39,773 bases of DNA from Polyangiaceae bacterium (GCA_029261965.1 JAJDAH010000365.1:1-39773); one strand, 5' to 3'; counted from the stretch's first letter, positions 31,974-39,773 are shown. Numbers and translations: made by a program. Notes: generated by a model from the letters alone, not told the origin.

Positions 31974-34097
31974 GTGAACACCGCTGTCGCTCTTTCGCAA
32001 GTGATCACGGATCCAGGGGACCAGCCGCCCTTCAGCAACGGCGCCGACCGGCCGTTGACCACCGTCGTGAGCATGTCGAGCGAGGAAGCTTGCGCGGCCG
32101 GGGCGTCGTCCGTCCGCATTCGACGGACCAACGGGCAAGCCGTCGTGTCGCCGATCGCCGACATCGTGCTCGGCGAGCAAACCGTTCAACTCACGCGCGA
32201 GAACCCGATCTCGATCGCCCCGGGTCCTCGACTCGCAACGCGTCCCGCGGCTGACTCGGCGCCGGCACCGAGAAAGAGCGTTGCGGAGCCACCGGGGAGT
32301 CCACCCGCCGCCGCCAACGAAACCGGCGAGGCGCGAGGGCAAAGCAAGAAGCGACGACTAGGGCAGGTGCTGGTCGACGCGGGTCTCATCACCGACCAGG
32401 ACGTGCAGCGAGCCCTCGGGGTCCAGAAGATGGGCGGCGGGCGTCTCGGCGCCATCCTCGTCCGCCTCAAGATCGTCAGCGAAACCGACATCCGTCGAGC
32501 GCTCTCGGAGCAACTCGGCATCGAGGTCGCCGACCTCGCCGGGGTCGAGCCCGACGAAACCGTCCTGAAGCTGCTCCCCCGGGAGATCATCAAGAAGTAC
32601 GAGGCGATCCCGGTCAAAGTCGAAGGCAATCGACTGCTAGTCGCGATGAAGGACCCGTACAACTTCACCGCCATCGACGACATTCGCTTCTACACCGGCA
32701 TGAGCGTCGTCGTGCTCGCGTGCACGGAGGGGGACTACGCGCGTTTCCTTGAAGACCACCTGCAGGCTCAATCGCTCATCGAAGAGATCCTCGAGGGGGG
32801 CGACTTCTACGACAAGGCGGTGTCCTCGATCGATTCCGAGGTCGAACGGGCGGACGGCGTCGCCACGGACGAGGACATCGAGGAGCCGACCGAAGACGAG
32901 CTGGTTCACGACCTGCGGCTCGCCGGCGAGCACCCCCCGATCATCACGCTGTGCAACTTCCTTCTCGTCGAATCGATCCACCGCCGGGCGAGCGACATTC
33001 ACATCGAGCCGTACGAGACGTTTTTCCGCGTGCGTGTCCGCGTCGACGGTCGCCTGCAGACGCTCATTACTCCCCCGCAGCGCCTGCATGGCCCGATGCT
33101 CACGCGCATGAAGATCATGGCGGAGATGGACATCGCAACGCGGCGCATTCCGCAGGACGGTCACATCGCGATCGTTTATCGCGGCGAGACCTGTCACTAC
33201 CGCGTGTCGACCCTGCCGACGGTCTACGGCGAAAAGTGCGTCATCCGGCTCCTCAAGAAAGACGAGACCCTCGTCGACCTCGACAAGCTCAGTTTTGGAG
33301 ACGAGCTGCTCGGTCAGCTCAAGAAAGCGCTCGCCACGCCTCAAGGCATCCTATTGGTCACTGGCCCGACCGGCAGTGGGAAGACGACGACGCTCCACGC
33401 GGGGCTCAGCTACATCAACGATCCAGAAACCAACATCGTCACCCTGGAAGACCCGGTCGAAGCGAGCCTGCCCGGCATCAACCACGTCCAGATCCACGAA
33501 AAGGCCGGGGTCACCTTCGCCGCGGGACTGCGTTCGATCCTTCGCCAAGATCCCGACGTGGTGTTCGTCGGCGAAATGCGCGACCCAGACGTCGCGAAAA
33601 TCGCCGTCAAAGCCGCGCTCACGGGGCACCTCGTGCTTTCCACGCTCCACACGAACAGCGCCGCGGAATCGCTCATGCGACTCGAGGACATGGGCGTGCC
33701 TCCCTACCTCATCGCCAACGCGCTCCTCATGATCATCGCACAGCGTCTGGTCCGGAAGGTCTGCAAGCTTTGCCGCAAGCCCTACACGCCCTCGGACGAC
33801 GAAATGGTCGAGTTCAAGTTGACCGCCGAGATCGTCGCCGCCGGCAATCTCCAGTCCGGCTCGGGCTGCGACGCTTGTTACGGCACCGGGTATCACGGCC
33901 GCATGGCCGTCTACGAGGCGCTCATCATCGACAACGACTTGCGGAACGCGATCCGGAAGGGCGTCAGCCTTCAGGAAGTCGTGCGCCTCGCCGAGGCCAA
34001 CGGCATGAAGCTCCTGTTCGACGCGGGGATTGATTGCGCACTCTCCGGCTCGACGACCCTGCTCGAGGTGCGTCGCTGCCTCAGCGACGCGCGCTGA
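31974..34097 (+). CDS. PilB/GspE-type secretion or pilus ATPase
   Basis: A 707-residue hexameric-type ATPase of the type II secretion / type IV pilus family. Residues 1-120 are variable. The N-terminal MshEN-like domain lies at about 124-265 (LGQVLVDAGLITDQDVQRAL, LGAILVRLKIVSETDIRRAL). The ATPase core has Walker A GPTGSGKTT (464-472), the Asp-box region NIVTLEDPVE, and Walker B RQDPDVVFVGEMRD. The His box lies in LVLSTLHTNSAAE. The zinc tetracysteine motif CKLC...CDAC is Cys597, 600, 632 and 635. MshEN domains in some homologues bind c-di-GMP. The start is uncertain: GTG 31974 or ATG 32073. No pilC, pilT or secretin gene is adjacent, so it is an orphan here; its system cannot be named. Confidence 0.92.
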   Translation: MNTAVALSQVITDPGDQPPFSNGADRPLTTVVSMSSEEACAAGASSVRIRRTNGQAVVSPIADIVLGEQTVQLTRENPISIAPGPRLATRPAADSAPAPRKSVAEPPGSPPAAANETGEARGQSKKRRLGQVLVDAGLITDQDVQRALGVQKMGGGRLGAILVRLKIVSETDIRRALSEQLGIEVADLAGVEPDETVLKLLPREIIKKYEAIPVKVEGNRLLVAMKDPYNFTAIDDIRFYTGMSVVVLACTEGDYARFLEDHLQAQSLIEEILEGGDFYDKAVSSIDSEVERADGVATDEDIEEPTEDELVHDLRLAGEHPPIITLCNFLLVESIHRRASDIHIEPYETFFRVRVRVDGRLQTLITPPQRLHGPMLTRMKIMAEMDIATRRIPQDGHIAIVYRGETCHYRVSTLPTVYGEKCVIRLLKKDETLVDLDKLSFGDELLGQLKKALATPQGILLVTGPTGSGKTTTLHAGLSYINDPETNIVTLEDPVEASLPGINHVQIHEKAGVTFAAGLRSILRQDPDVVFVGEMRDPDVAKIAVKAALTGHLVLSTLHTNSAAESLMRLEDMGVPPYLIANALLMIIAQRLVRKVCKLCRKPYTPSDDEMVEFKLTAEIVAAGNLQSGSGCDACYGTGYHGRMAVYEALIIDNDLRNAIRKGVSLQEVVRLAEANGMKLLFDAGIDCALSGSTTLLEVRRCLSDAR

Positions 34098-34117
34098 GTC
34101 TTTCTCCATACGGCTGT

Positions 34118-34151
34118 GCTAATCGTGAGCCCGGAGCGGGCCACGATTAGC
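34118..34151. terminator. Long hairpin between ATPase and kinase genes
   Basis: GCTAATCGTG (34118-34127) pairs perfectly with CACGATTAGC (34142-34151). After a single bulged A, GCCC (34129-34132) pairs with GGGC (34138-34141) around a 5-nt loop. The 14-bp stem is the strongest hairpin noticed in the window. No U-tract follows. It ends 10 nt before the kinase ATG, so it could terminate, stabilise upstream mRNA, or hide the kinase ribosome site. Confidence 0.6.
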
Positions 34152-34161
34152 CGGACGACCA

Positions 34162-36174
34162 ATGGGGGAGCAGCAGCACAAGATCTTCGAGGCTCGTTGG
34201 AGCAAGCTCGAGCTCGATCGCCTGCGTGACCGTTCGGTCGATTCGACCATTGGCGCCGAGACCCTCGCCGCCGGCGCGGCAGCCGAGCCCGTGCCCAAGG
34301 GCGGCACGCTACTGATCGAGCCCGCGCCCGGTGCCGCCCACGACGCGACGCTGCCTTTGACCGAAACCCACGCCGATCCCTCGTCGCTCCCGCACCTGTC
34401 GATCGGCGCGCCGGTCGATCAAACTCTTCGAGTCGGCTCACGCGGCTCGAAAACTGCCGACCTCCAGGTGCGCGACCTGCTGGGCCAGGGCGGCATGGGC
34501 CAGGTGCATCTCGCCCGCCAGGTGTCGCTGGGTCGCGACGTCGCCATCAAGTCGCCCAAAGCCGGCGCGCCGGCCTGGGCCGCGTCCGCGCTACTGAGCG
34601 AAGGGCGAATCACCGGCTCGCTCGAACACCCTGGCATCATTCCGGTGCACGCGCTCGGCGTCGACGACGGCGGCCAACCCGTGCTCGTCATGAAACGCGT
34701 GGAAGGCGTGGAGTGGCGCGAGCTCTTGCGAAGTCCGGAGCACCCCCAGTGGACGCGATGGGCCTCGAACCCAAGCCAGCAACTGGTCGCTCACTTGGAA
34801 ATGCTGGCCCAAGTGTGCAACGCCGCGCACTTCGCCCACGACCGGGGAGTGATTCACCGCGACATCAAGCCGGAGAACGTGATGCTGGGCTCCTTCGGCG
34901 AGGTCTATCTCGTCGACTGGGGCATCGCCATCCGCGTGGACCGACAGCCGCCGGCCGGAGAAGGTCCGCTCGTCGGATCCCCGGCCTACATGGCGCCGGA
35001 AATGGTGCTCGGCAACCCGGTGGACGCGCGCACCGACGTCTACCTGCTTGGCGCCACGCTGTTCGAGGTTCTCTCGGGGACCATGCCTCACGACGGCGAC
35101 GACATGGAGACCGTCCTGCTCGACGCGCTTCGCTCGGATCCACCGGAGCTGCCGCCGTCCACCCCGGACGAGGTCAGCGAGATCTGCCGACGCGCCATGT
35201 CGGCGTCGCCCGGCGACCGGTACGAGAGCGCACTCGAGCTGAGGCACGCGATTTCCCGATACCTCCAGCACCGCGGTTCGATCGCGTTGACGGATTCCGC
35301 GCTCGAGCGCCTCGAGCAGCTTCGAGCGCAGCTCGGAGAAGGCGACGAGCCACCCGCCGACTTGGCGGAGGCTCACCGGACCGCGACCGAGGCCCGGTTC
35401 GGTTTCGTTCAAGCGCTCAGCGAGTGGGAGGCGAACGACAAGGCGCGCCAAGGGCTCGACGATTGCCTGGGGGCGATGATCGACCTCGAGCTCCGACAGG
35501 AAAACGCCAAGAGCGCTCGCGCCCTGCTGACGGAGCTCTCGAAGCCACGCGCCTCCCTCGAAAAGCGCTTGCTCGAGCTCGACAAGCGCCTCGAAGCGAA
35601 ACGCGCCCGCGGCGAGGAGCTCGAGCAAATCGCGCACGACCTCGACGAATCCGTGTCCGCGAGGCCGCGGGTCTTGGCGTCCTGGGGCGTCGCCGCCCTC
35701 GGGGTGCTCATCAGCGCCGCGGCGCTCTACAGCGAGAGCCAGGGCGGCGTTCGCGTTCGAGAGCTGGCGGGGTTCACGACTTTTCTTTTTGTCGTCACCC
35801 TCCTCGCAGCGGCGTTCTTGCGGCGCTCACTCTTGGTCAACGCGTTCAACCGGCGCGTCATTGGCGTCCTCCTGGTCAGCTTCGCAACCCTGAGCGTCCA
35901 TCGCATCATCGAAGCGGCCGCCGGCTCCCCGGTAGAGCGCGTCATCACCATCGATTCGCTCATCCTGACCGCGCTGATCGGCGCAGCCGCGGTCACGCTC
36001 GCTCGTTGGCTCTGGTGGCTGGCCGCCATGTTCGCCGGTTGCACGATCTACAGCGCCCTCGTGCCCGAACGAGCCCTGATCGTTTTTGCCCTCGCCACGG
36101 GCGTGGCCATCATCGTGCCCGCACTGCGCTGGTGGTGGGTCTACACCCGCCATGGCGAGCCCCCGCCGGAGTAA
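34162..36174 (+). CDS. Membrane-anchored Ser/Thr protein kinase
   Basis: A 670-residue Hanks-type kinase. Residues 1-100 are a low-complexity lead. The kinase domain is at about 102-370: glycine loop GQGGMGQV (108-115), Lys130 (VAIKSP), HRDIKPEN (232-239, Asp234), DWG (252-254) and APE (278-280). Residues 385-500 are charged and helical, probably coiled coil (ALERLEQLRAQLGEGDEPP, KRLLELDKRLEAKRARGEEL). From about 510 the C-terminus has roughly six hydrophobic segments (SWGVAALGVLISAAALY, TTFLFVVTLLAAAFL, VIGVLLVSFATLSVH, LILTALIGAAAVTLA, WLAAMFAGCTIYSAL, ALIVFALATGVAIIVPAL). This multi-span C-terminus differs from the usual single TM plus extracellular sensor. It may be co-transcribed with the PilB-like gene. 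The long hairpin just upstream may limit translation. It is convergent with TetR, 2 nt apart. Confidence 0.92.
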   Translation: MGEQQHKIFEARWSKLELDRLRDRSVDSTIGAETLAAGAAAEPVPKGGTLLIEPAPGAAHDATLPLTETHADPSSLPHLSIGAPVDQTLRVGSRGSKTADLQVRDLLGQGGMGQVHLARQVSLGRDVAIKSPKAGAPAWAASALLSEGRITGSLEHPGIIPVHALGVDDGGQPVLVMKRVEGVEWRELLRSPEHPQWTRWASNPSQQLVAHLEMLAQVCNAAHFAHDRGVIHRDIKPENVMLGSFGEVYLVDWGIAIRVDRQPPAGEGPLVGSPAYMAPEMVLGNPVDARTDVYLLGATLFEVLSGTMPHDGDDMETVLLDALRSDPPELPPSTPDEVSEICRRAMSASPGDRYESALELRHAISRYLQHRGSIALTDSALERLEQLRAQLGEGDEPPADLAEAHRTATEARFGFVQALSEWEANDKARQGLDDCLGAMIDLELRQENAKSARALLTELSKPRASLEKRLLELDKRLEAKRARGEELEQIAHDLDESVSARPRVLASWGVAALGVLISAAALYSESQGGVRVRELAGFTTFLFVVTLLAAAFLRRSLLVNAFNRRVIGVLLVSFATLSVHRIIEAAAGSPVERVITIDSLILTALIGAAAVTLARWLWWLAAMFAGCTIYSALVPERALIVFALATGVAIIVPALRWWWVYTRHGEPPPE

Positions 36175-36176
36175 AC

Positions 36177-36806
36177 TCAGCTCAGCGACAAGTCCCGAAC
36201 CAGCGCCAACGAGTACTCTTCGTAGACATCGACGAGCCGGCTCCGCGTCGGGTCCAAGAACCGCAGCAGCTGAGCCCCCTCGATGAACGACAAGATTTCG
36301 TTGGCCTTGACCGCGACGTCGACGTCTTTCCGAATCTCGCCTGCCTCTTGGCCGGCGCGCAGGATCCGGACGAAGTAGCGACGCAATCTTCGGGAGCGCT
36401 TGACGAAATACTCCCGAACGTCCGCGTCGCCGTCGAAGCTCTCGACTTCGAGAACCGTGAAGAGCTTGGCGTAGCCGGGCGAACGCTCGTTGATGCGCGC
36501 GATTTCGGCGAGGTTGCGAAGCGCGTCGAGCCCGCCGCGGTCGAACACCTTTCGGAAGTGCGGCTCCTGACGGCGGTCTCGCTCGTCGAGAACCGCCAGC
36601 AAGAGGTTCTTCGCCGTCCCGTAGTGATAGAGCACCGCGGCGTGAGTCACGCCGGCCCGTTCACCTATCGCCGTGAGCCCCGTGCCGCGAAACCCCGAGT
36701 CGGCGTAGAGCTCCATCGCCGCCTCGAGGATCGCCTGCCGACGTTCGAGCCCGCGTTTTTGAGGAGCGCGCTCGTTCTTTTTCTTGGAACCAGGGCTTGC
36801 CGCCAC
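36177..36806 (-). CDS. TetR-family transcriptional regulator
   Basis: A 209-residue regulator. Residues 1-19 are a basic tail (SPGSKKKNERAPQKRG). The TetR DNA-binding domain spans about 20-70: RRQAILEAAMELYADSGFRG, TGLTAIGERAGVTHAAVLYH and YGTAKNLLLAV, with the helix-turn-helix at about 43-63. The C-terminal helical ligand domain carries VLEVESFDGDADVREYF. The start is GTG at 36806. It lies 60 bp downstream of the diiron-protein gene on the same strand, with a candidate operator in the gap. It probably represses itself and perhaps neighbours in response to a small molecule. The ligand is unknown. Confidence 0.92.
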   Translation of the reverse strand: MAASPGSKKKNERAPQKRGLERRQAILEAAMELYADSGFRGTGLTAIGERAGVTHAAVLYHYGTAKNLLLAVLDERDRRQEPHFRKVFDRGGLDALRNLAEIARINERSPGYAKLFTVLEVESFDGDADVREYFVKRSRRLRRYFVRILRAGQEAGEIRKDVDVAVKANEILSFIEGAQLLRFLDPTRSRLVDVYEEYSLALVRDLSLS

Positions 36807-36821
36807 CTCGAGAGTCTAACA

Positions 36822-36843
36822 GGTCTGTCAGAGAGACATGACC
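36822..36843. promoter_or_regulatory. Candidate TetR-type operator
   Basis: GGTCTGTCAGAGAGACATGACC is an imperfect dyad: GGTC-T-GTC, a short centre, then GAC-AT-GACC. It lies 15 bp upstream of the tetR start. Size and position fit autoregulation by the adjacent regulator. Confidence 0.45.
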
Positions 36844-36866
36844 TCGGAGACTCGCCACCCGACCGC

Positions 36867-37967
36867 TCAGTCTGGCGGCGCGCCTTCGTTGATCCAGGCC
36901 TCGAGATCCGTCGGCAGCTCTTGGATGTTGTCCATGATGGTCCCCGCGGGCCCAGTCTGGGGCATCGCGGCGAACATCTCTCGGAAGTGCCCTTCGATGC
37001 GGTCGCTGAAGAGCCCCATCTTCTTGAGGGTCGGGATCACCAATCCGCTGATCGGCCCACGGCGCCCGCCCGCTTCTTTGATGAGGCCGTCGATCTTGTC
37101 GCGCTCGGTCGCCATCGCCGTCATGACGTCGGCGGGGTCGACCCCAGCCTCTTTCCATCGTTCGAGCATGCCGTCGAAGAACGTCGCCCCTCGACGGGTA
37201 TCGAGCAGCATCTGGGCCGCCTCGAACGCGAAGTCCTCGAGCTCCTTTTTCTCGGCGTCCGACAGCGAAGGCACGACCGCGCTCAAGTACTGGATGCCAT
37301 AGGCCGTGTGCCGCGCCTCGTCTCTCCCGACGTAGGTGAGCAGCTGCTTGAGCAGCGGCTCGTCGGTCGCGTTCCGCATTTCCCGAAACGTGTACAGGGC
37401 CAATCCCTCCACCACGATCTGCATGCCCACGCACTTCATCATCCAGCTCCCGGTGGCGAGCGTCTTGTCGAGCAGCTCCTTGAGGCCGGGGGCGATCGGG
37501 TAGACGTGGTCGAGCTTCTTGATGTAGGCGGCGAACACTTCGACGTGGCGCGCTTCGTCGAGGGTCTGCGTGGCGGCGTAGAATTTCCCGTCGGTGTGCG
37601 GCACGGCAGCCACGAGCTGGGAAGCGACCATCAACGCGCCTTGCTCGCCGTGAAGGAAGTTCGACAGCATGAACGCTGCCCCGCGGCGCGAAACCTCCCA
37701 GCGAGTCTCTTCGGACAGTCCTTGCCAGAAGTCGAGCGTGTTGAGTGGAATGCCGCCCATCGTGAAGCTGCTCGAAAACAGCTGGCGGTCGAGCTCAAGG
37801 TCCCACGGCAGATCGCGGACAGCGATCCACTGCAGGTTGAGCCCCTTGGCGTAGAGCGACCGGAGCTCGTCGATCTCGCTGTCGTAGTTCCAGTTGTAGA
37901 CGGCGTTGAGCGCGCCCTGGATTTCGTCACCGTCGGTCGGCGCTTTGGCCGAGAGCAGAGTTACCAT
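36867..37967 (-). CDS. Ferritin-like diiron protein
   Basis: A 366-residue helical protein of the ferritin / ribonucleotide-reductase R2-like superfamily. The diiron ligands can be traced as two repeats: Glu108 (FLHGEQGA) with Glu138 and His141 (TLDEARHVE), and Glu187 (IVVEGLALY) with Glu217 and His220 (GRDEARHTAYG). The ExxH pairs in DEARH are typical of oxygen-activating enzymes (R2-like oxidases, desaturases, N-oxygenases) rather than storage ferritins. I chose ATG 37967 (MVTLLSAK); the frame reaches a TTG at 38003, but the extra 12 residues look non-coding. No strong ribosome site is seen at either. It probably forms a unit with the TetR gene downstream. The substrate is unknown; the family often acts on fatty acyl or aromatic compounds. 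Confidence 0.85.
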   Translation of the reverse strand: MVTLLSAKAPTDGDEIQGALNAVYNWNYDSEIDELRSLYAKGLNLQWIAVRDLPWDLELDRQLFSSSFTMGGIPLNTLDFWQGLSEETRWEVSRRGAAFMLSNFLHGEQGALMVASQLVAAVPHTDGKFYAATQTLDEARHVEVFAAYIKKLDHVYPIAPGLKELLDKTLATGSWMMKCVGMQIVVEGLALYTFREMRNATDEPLLKQLLTYVGRDEARHTAYGIQYLSAVVPSLSDAEKKELEDFAFEAAQMLLDTRRGATFFDGMLERWKEAGVDPADVMTAMATERDKIDGLIKEAGGRRGPISGLVIPTLKKMGLFSDRIEGHFREMFAAMPQTGPAGTIMDNIQELPTDLEAWINEGAPPD

Positions 37968-38010
37968 GCTGTCGGCAGTACCAGTGCCGACCGGCGGCCT
38001 CAATCGACCG

Positions 38011-38586
38011 CTACCCCGGACAGTTCAGCGTGCCCGGCACGCCGCTGCCGGTGTTGGTGCCGGAGCAGCCCTCTTCATCCTCTCCGCCGAGGCAGTCCGT
38101 ATCGCCATCGCACTCGAAGTCCGCCGGAAGCCTCGAGCCGTCGTCGCACATGAACGTCGGGCAGCCTTCTTCGTCGGAGCCGTCCTCGCAATCGGGGAAC
38201 GTATCGCACTTGTCGCTGCTGATGTACGTCGTCGCGCCGTCGTCACAGGTGAACATCTCGGCGTTTCGAATGCAGTTGAACGAGCACGCGAGCGACTTGT
38301 CGTTCTCGTCGATCATCCCGCTGGTGTCGCAGATGAGCACTTCGAGCGTGCTGCACTTGGCTTTGGCGAAGCACTGGGCCTGGCATTCGTCGACGGAGTC
38401 GCTGAACGAGGAGTCGCTGCACTCACCGTCGCCCCCGCGCACCAAGTTGCAGCTACGGAGCTTGGACAGCACGTTCTCGCACAGCTTCTTGCCGGTAGCG
38501 CCGCTCTGACCGCCACTGTCGCTGCCGCCGCAGCTCACCACCGCAAAAAGCCCAACCACCAACAGTCCGCCAAAGTACTTCTTCAA
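38011..38586 (-). CDS. Lipoprotein with two LDL-receptor class A repeats
   Basis: A 191-residue lipoprotein. The start is TTG at 38586 with a strong GGGAGGTG about 5 nt upstream, so this non-ATG start is well supported. The signal MKKYFGGLLVVGLFAVVSC ends in Cys19. Residues 35-110 are a Cys-containing helical-looking segment. Two LDLa modules follow: 112-142 (FTCDDG...DKCDTFPDCEDGSDEEGC) and 145-174 (FMCDDG...ECDGDTDCLGGEDEEGC). The calcium-binding acidic box is complete in the first (DCEDGSDE) and altered in the second (DCLGGEDE). LDLa repeats bind ligands with calcium in animals; bacterial roles are unclear. It lies 74 nt downstream of another lipoprotein gene and may be co-transcribed with it. 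Confidence 0.85.
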   Translation of the reverse strand: MKKYFGGLLVVGLFAVVSCGGSDSGGQSGATGKKLCENVLSKLRSCNLVRGGDGECSDSSFSDSVDECQAQCFAKAKCSTLEVLICDTSGMIDENDKSLACSFNCIRNAEMFTCDDGATTYISSDKCDTFPDCEDGSDEEGCPTFMCDDGSRLPADFECDGDTDCLGGEDEEGCSGTNTGSGVPGTLNCPG

Positions 38587-38660
38587 GGAACACCTCCCGA
38601 GGGTTGCTTCATTCTAAGGCGGAGGGGCGGAGCAGCAAGAAAAACGGCTCCAGCCGCTCT

Positions 38661-39704
38661 TCACTGCTCGGTGAGCGTGCAGACGACCGGTTTGTGGTCG
38701 AAGTACACCGGTTCGAACACGGTTGCATGACCGTCGGTGAGCCCCGCCGTCCAGCAGCTTCCTCCAAAAGCATCACTCGCCACGTGATCGATGTTGAACA
38801 GACCTGCGTAGGAAGCCGGAGCCTCCGGTCCGACCTCGGAGACGAAGCGAAACGGCTTGTCCGGTCCGACGAAGTCGTTGAAACGTGCAGCGCTGATATC
38901 GAAATCGAAGTTTCTCCCGGGATCCGTGTTCAGATCACCGAGCACGACGTTGCGCTCGCCGTTCGCCCCCGGCGCTCCATCCCCCAGGTCGACGAACACC
39001 TGCTCGAACTGTCCGACGCGACAGCTCTGATCGTCGGGAAGGATGCCCGAGGTGCCGTGCACGTTGACCACCGTGACGGTGCCGCCACCGACGAGCTCGA
39101 TGACCCCACGGCCGACGCGCGAGCCGCTGCCGCAACCTTCCACGCCGCCGCCGTCGAGCCCTTCGAGACAAAAGTCATCGTCGCATCCCTGGAACTTGCC
39201 GAAGCTACGTTTCACTGCCGCGCACTTGTCGTCCTTGCCGAGGTGACACGCGACTTGCCACCCGTCCCCGAGCACGACTTGGGCCACGGTCGCGTCTCCC
39301 GGTGCCCAGCTCTCGCAAACGAAGCCGGGCAGAGCTTCCGGCGGCAGCGTCGGGCAAAGCCCGCTGAAGAACATTTCCTGAAAAACGACGACGTCGGGAT
39401 CGACCTCGGCGAAGAAGCTCGTGACGGCATCCATGGCCGGCACCCAGGCGAGACCGTCACCGTAGTGCTGATCGGAAATGTCCGCCTGCTCCGAGCCATA
39501 GCCGTCAGTGGTGTCCGCGTCGTGCGCCAGGCCGGGCGTCGTGCCGGTATTGAACGTGACGGCAACGAACGAAATTGGCGGAGACGTCGGCGGGGCATCC
39601 ACCCCGGCATCTGCCTCGCCGTCCGAGCTGGTCGGAGACGTCGAGCCGGAGCACGCCGTGCCGAGCAAGGAAAGACAGAAAGAAACGACCCGGGAGCGGT
39701 TCAC
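38661..39704 (-). CDS. Endonuclease/exonuclease/phosphatase-fold lipoprotein
   Basis: A 347-residue exported protein. The signal MNRSRVVSFCLSLLGTAC gives lipobox Cys18, then a Ser/Asp/Pro-rich linker to about 44. The EEP catalytic domain follows with metal-binding Asn52 (TFNTGT), Glu110 (VVVFQEMF), His216 (VVNVHGTS), Asp257 and Asn259 (LGDLNTD), Asp306/His307 (NIDHVAS) and Asp336/His337 (YFDHKPV). All the family's key residues are present, so phosphodiesterase or phosphatase activity outside the inner membrane is likely. Possible substrates include nucleic acids, phospholipids or inositol phosphates. Several extra cysteines (117-191) suggest disulfides. The start is GTG at 39704 without a clear ribosome site. 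The last 69 nt of the window upstream hold nothing recognisable except a G-run. Confidence 0.88.
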   Translation of the reverse strand: MNRSRVVSFCLSLLGTACSGSTSPTSSDGEADAGVDAPPTSPPISFVAVTFNTGTTPGLAHDADTTDGYGSEQADISDQHYGDGLAWVPAMDAVTSFFAEVDPDVVVFQEMFFSGLCPTLPPEALPGFVCESWAPGDATVAQVVLGDGWQVACHLGKDDKCAAVKRSFGKFQGCDDDFCLEGLDGGGVEGCGSGSRVGRGVIELVGGGTVTVVNVHGTSGILPDDQSCRVGQFEQVFVDLGDGAPGANGERNVVLGDLNTDPGRNFDFDISAARFNDFVGPDKPFRFVSEVGPEAPASYAGLFNIDHVASDAFGGSCWTAGLTDGHATVFEPVYFDHKPVVCTLTEQ

Positions 39705-39773
39705 GGCGGCTACGCGAGCATAACCGCGGGGGGGGGCTGCAGCGATGCGGTTTCGCCCGGCAGGCGGGTCGCG

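Noticed and set aside
34713-38153. A very long open frame (1146 codons) on the plus strand
   Set aside because: It runs out of frame through the membrane kinase and antisense to TetR and the diiron gene, all of which have clear motifs. Its product is Arg/Pro-rich low complexity, a typical GC-rich shadow.
1-39773. Mobile element, prophage or genomic island
   Set aside because: No transposase, integrase, phage gene, flanking direct repeat or tRNA was seen, and composition looks even by eye.

Overview
The window is about 40 kb of very GC-rich, gene-dense bacterial DNA. No intergenic gap exceeds about 240 nt. The style points to a large-genome Myxococcota, probably of the Polyangia/Sorangium type. 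This is an inference from several traits: cysteine-rich lipoproteins with Gly/Ala-rich linkers, Hanks-type Ser/Thr kinases of the HRDLKPEN/DWG type, a class III cyclase fused to an AAA/TPR region, a TonB domain fused to its own receptor, and frequent GTG and TTG starts. No rRNA, tRNA, CRISPR array, transposase or integrase was seen.

Layout. (1) 1-7.5 kb is mostly envelope and secreted proteins: two cysteine-rich repeat proteins, a purple-acid-phosphatase-like lipoprotein, a DyP-type peroxidase, a GLG1-type Cys-rich repeat protein, an outer-membrane barrel and a small sulfotransferase. (2) 7.6-11.5 kb holds a TonB-dependent receptor and a 14-TM drug exporter. (3) 11.5-24.0 kb is the most interesting part. 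Two divergent gene sets flank a hairpin-rich 195-bp region at 14667-14861. The leftward set encodes an unrecognised 372-residue protein, a small helical plus beta-domain protein, a Ser/Thr kinase with a C-terminal cyclic-nucleotide-binding domain, and the exporter. The rightward set encodes a saccharopine-dehydrogenase-like reductase, a large phytoene-desaturase-like FAD enzyme, a second helical plus beta-domain protein, and a short-chain polyprenyl diphosphate synthase. Converging on it with a 3-nt gap is an operon of a class III nucleotide cyclase and an acetoacetate-decarboxylase-like enzyme. (4) 24.1-29.4 kb holds metabolic and exported enzymes: an alkyl sulfatase, a GST, a C39-like peptidase and a Tat-exported Fe-S aldo/keto reductase. 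(5) 29.4-36.2 kb holds an RRM RNA-binding protein with a near-consensus sigma70 promoter, a double-DUF4178 zinc-ribbon protein, a small lipoprotein, a PilB/GspE-type ATPase and a membrane-anchored Ser/Thr kinase. (6) 36.2-39.7 kb holds a TetR regulator, a ferritin-like diiron protein, an LDL-receptor-class-A lipoprotein and an endonuclease/phosphatase-fold lipoprotein.

How the genes may work together. The best candidate for an undescribed system is the 11.5-24.0 kb region. The sequence shows a prenyl-diphosphate synthase, an FAD desaturase/oxidase-like enzyme, a reductase and an ADC-like enzyme. These are interleaved with two related helical plus beta-domain proteins and with both a cyclic-nucleotide producer (cyclase) and a likely sensor (kinase-cNMP). 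I infer an isoprenoid-derived product, possibly held at a granule or membrane surface and exported or controlled by cyclic-nucleotide signalling. The product and the link between the arms are hypotheses.
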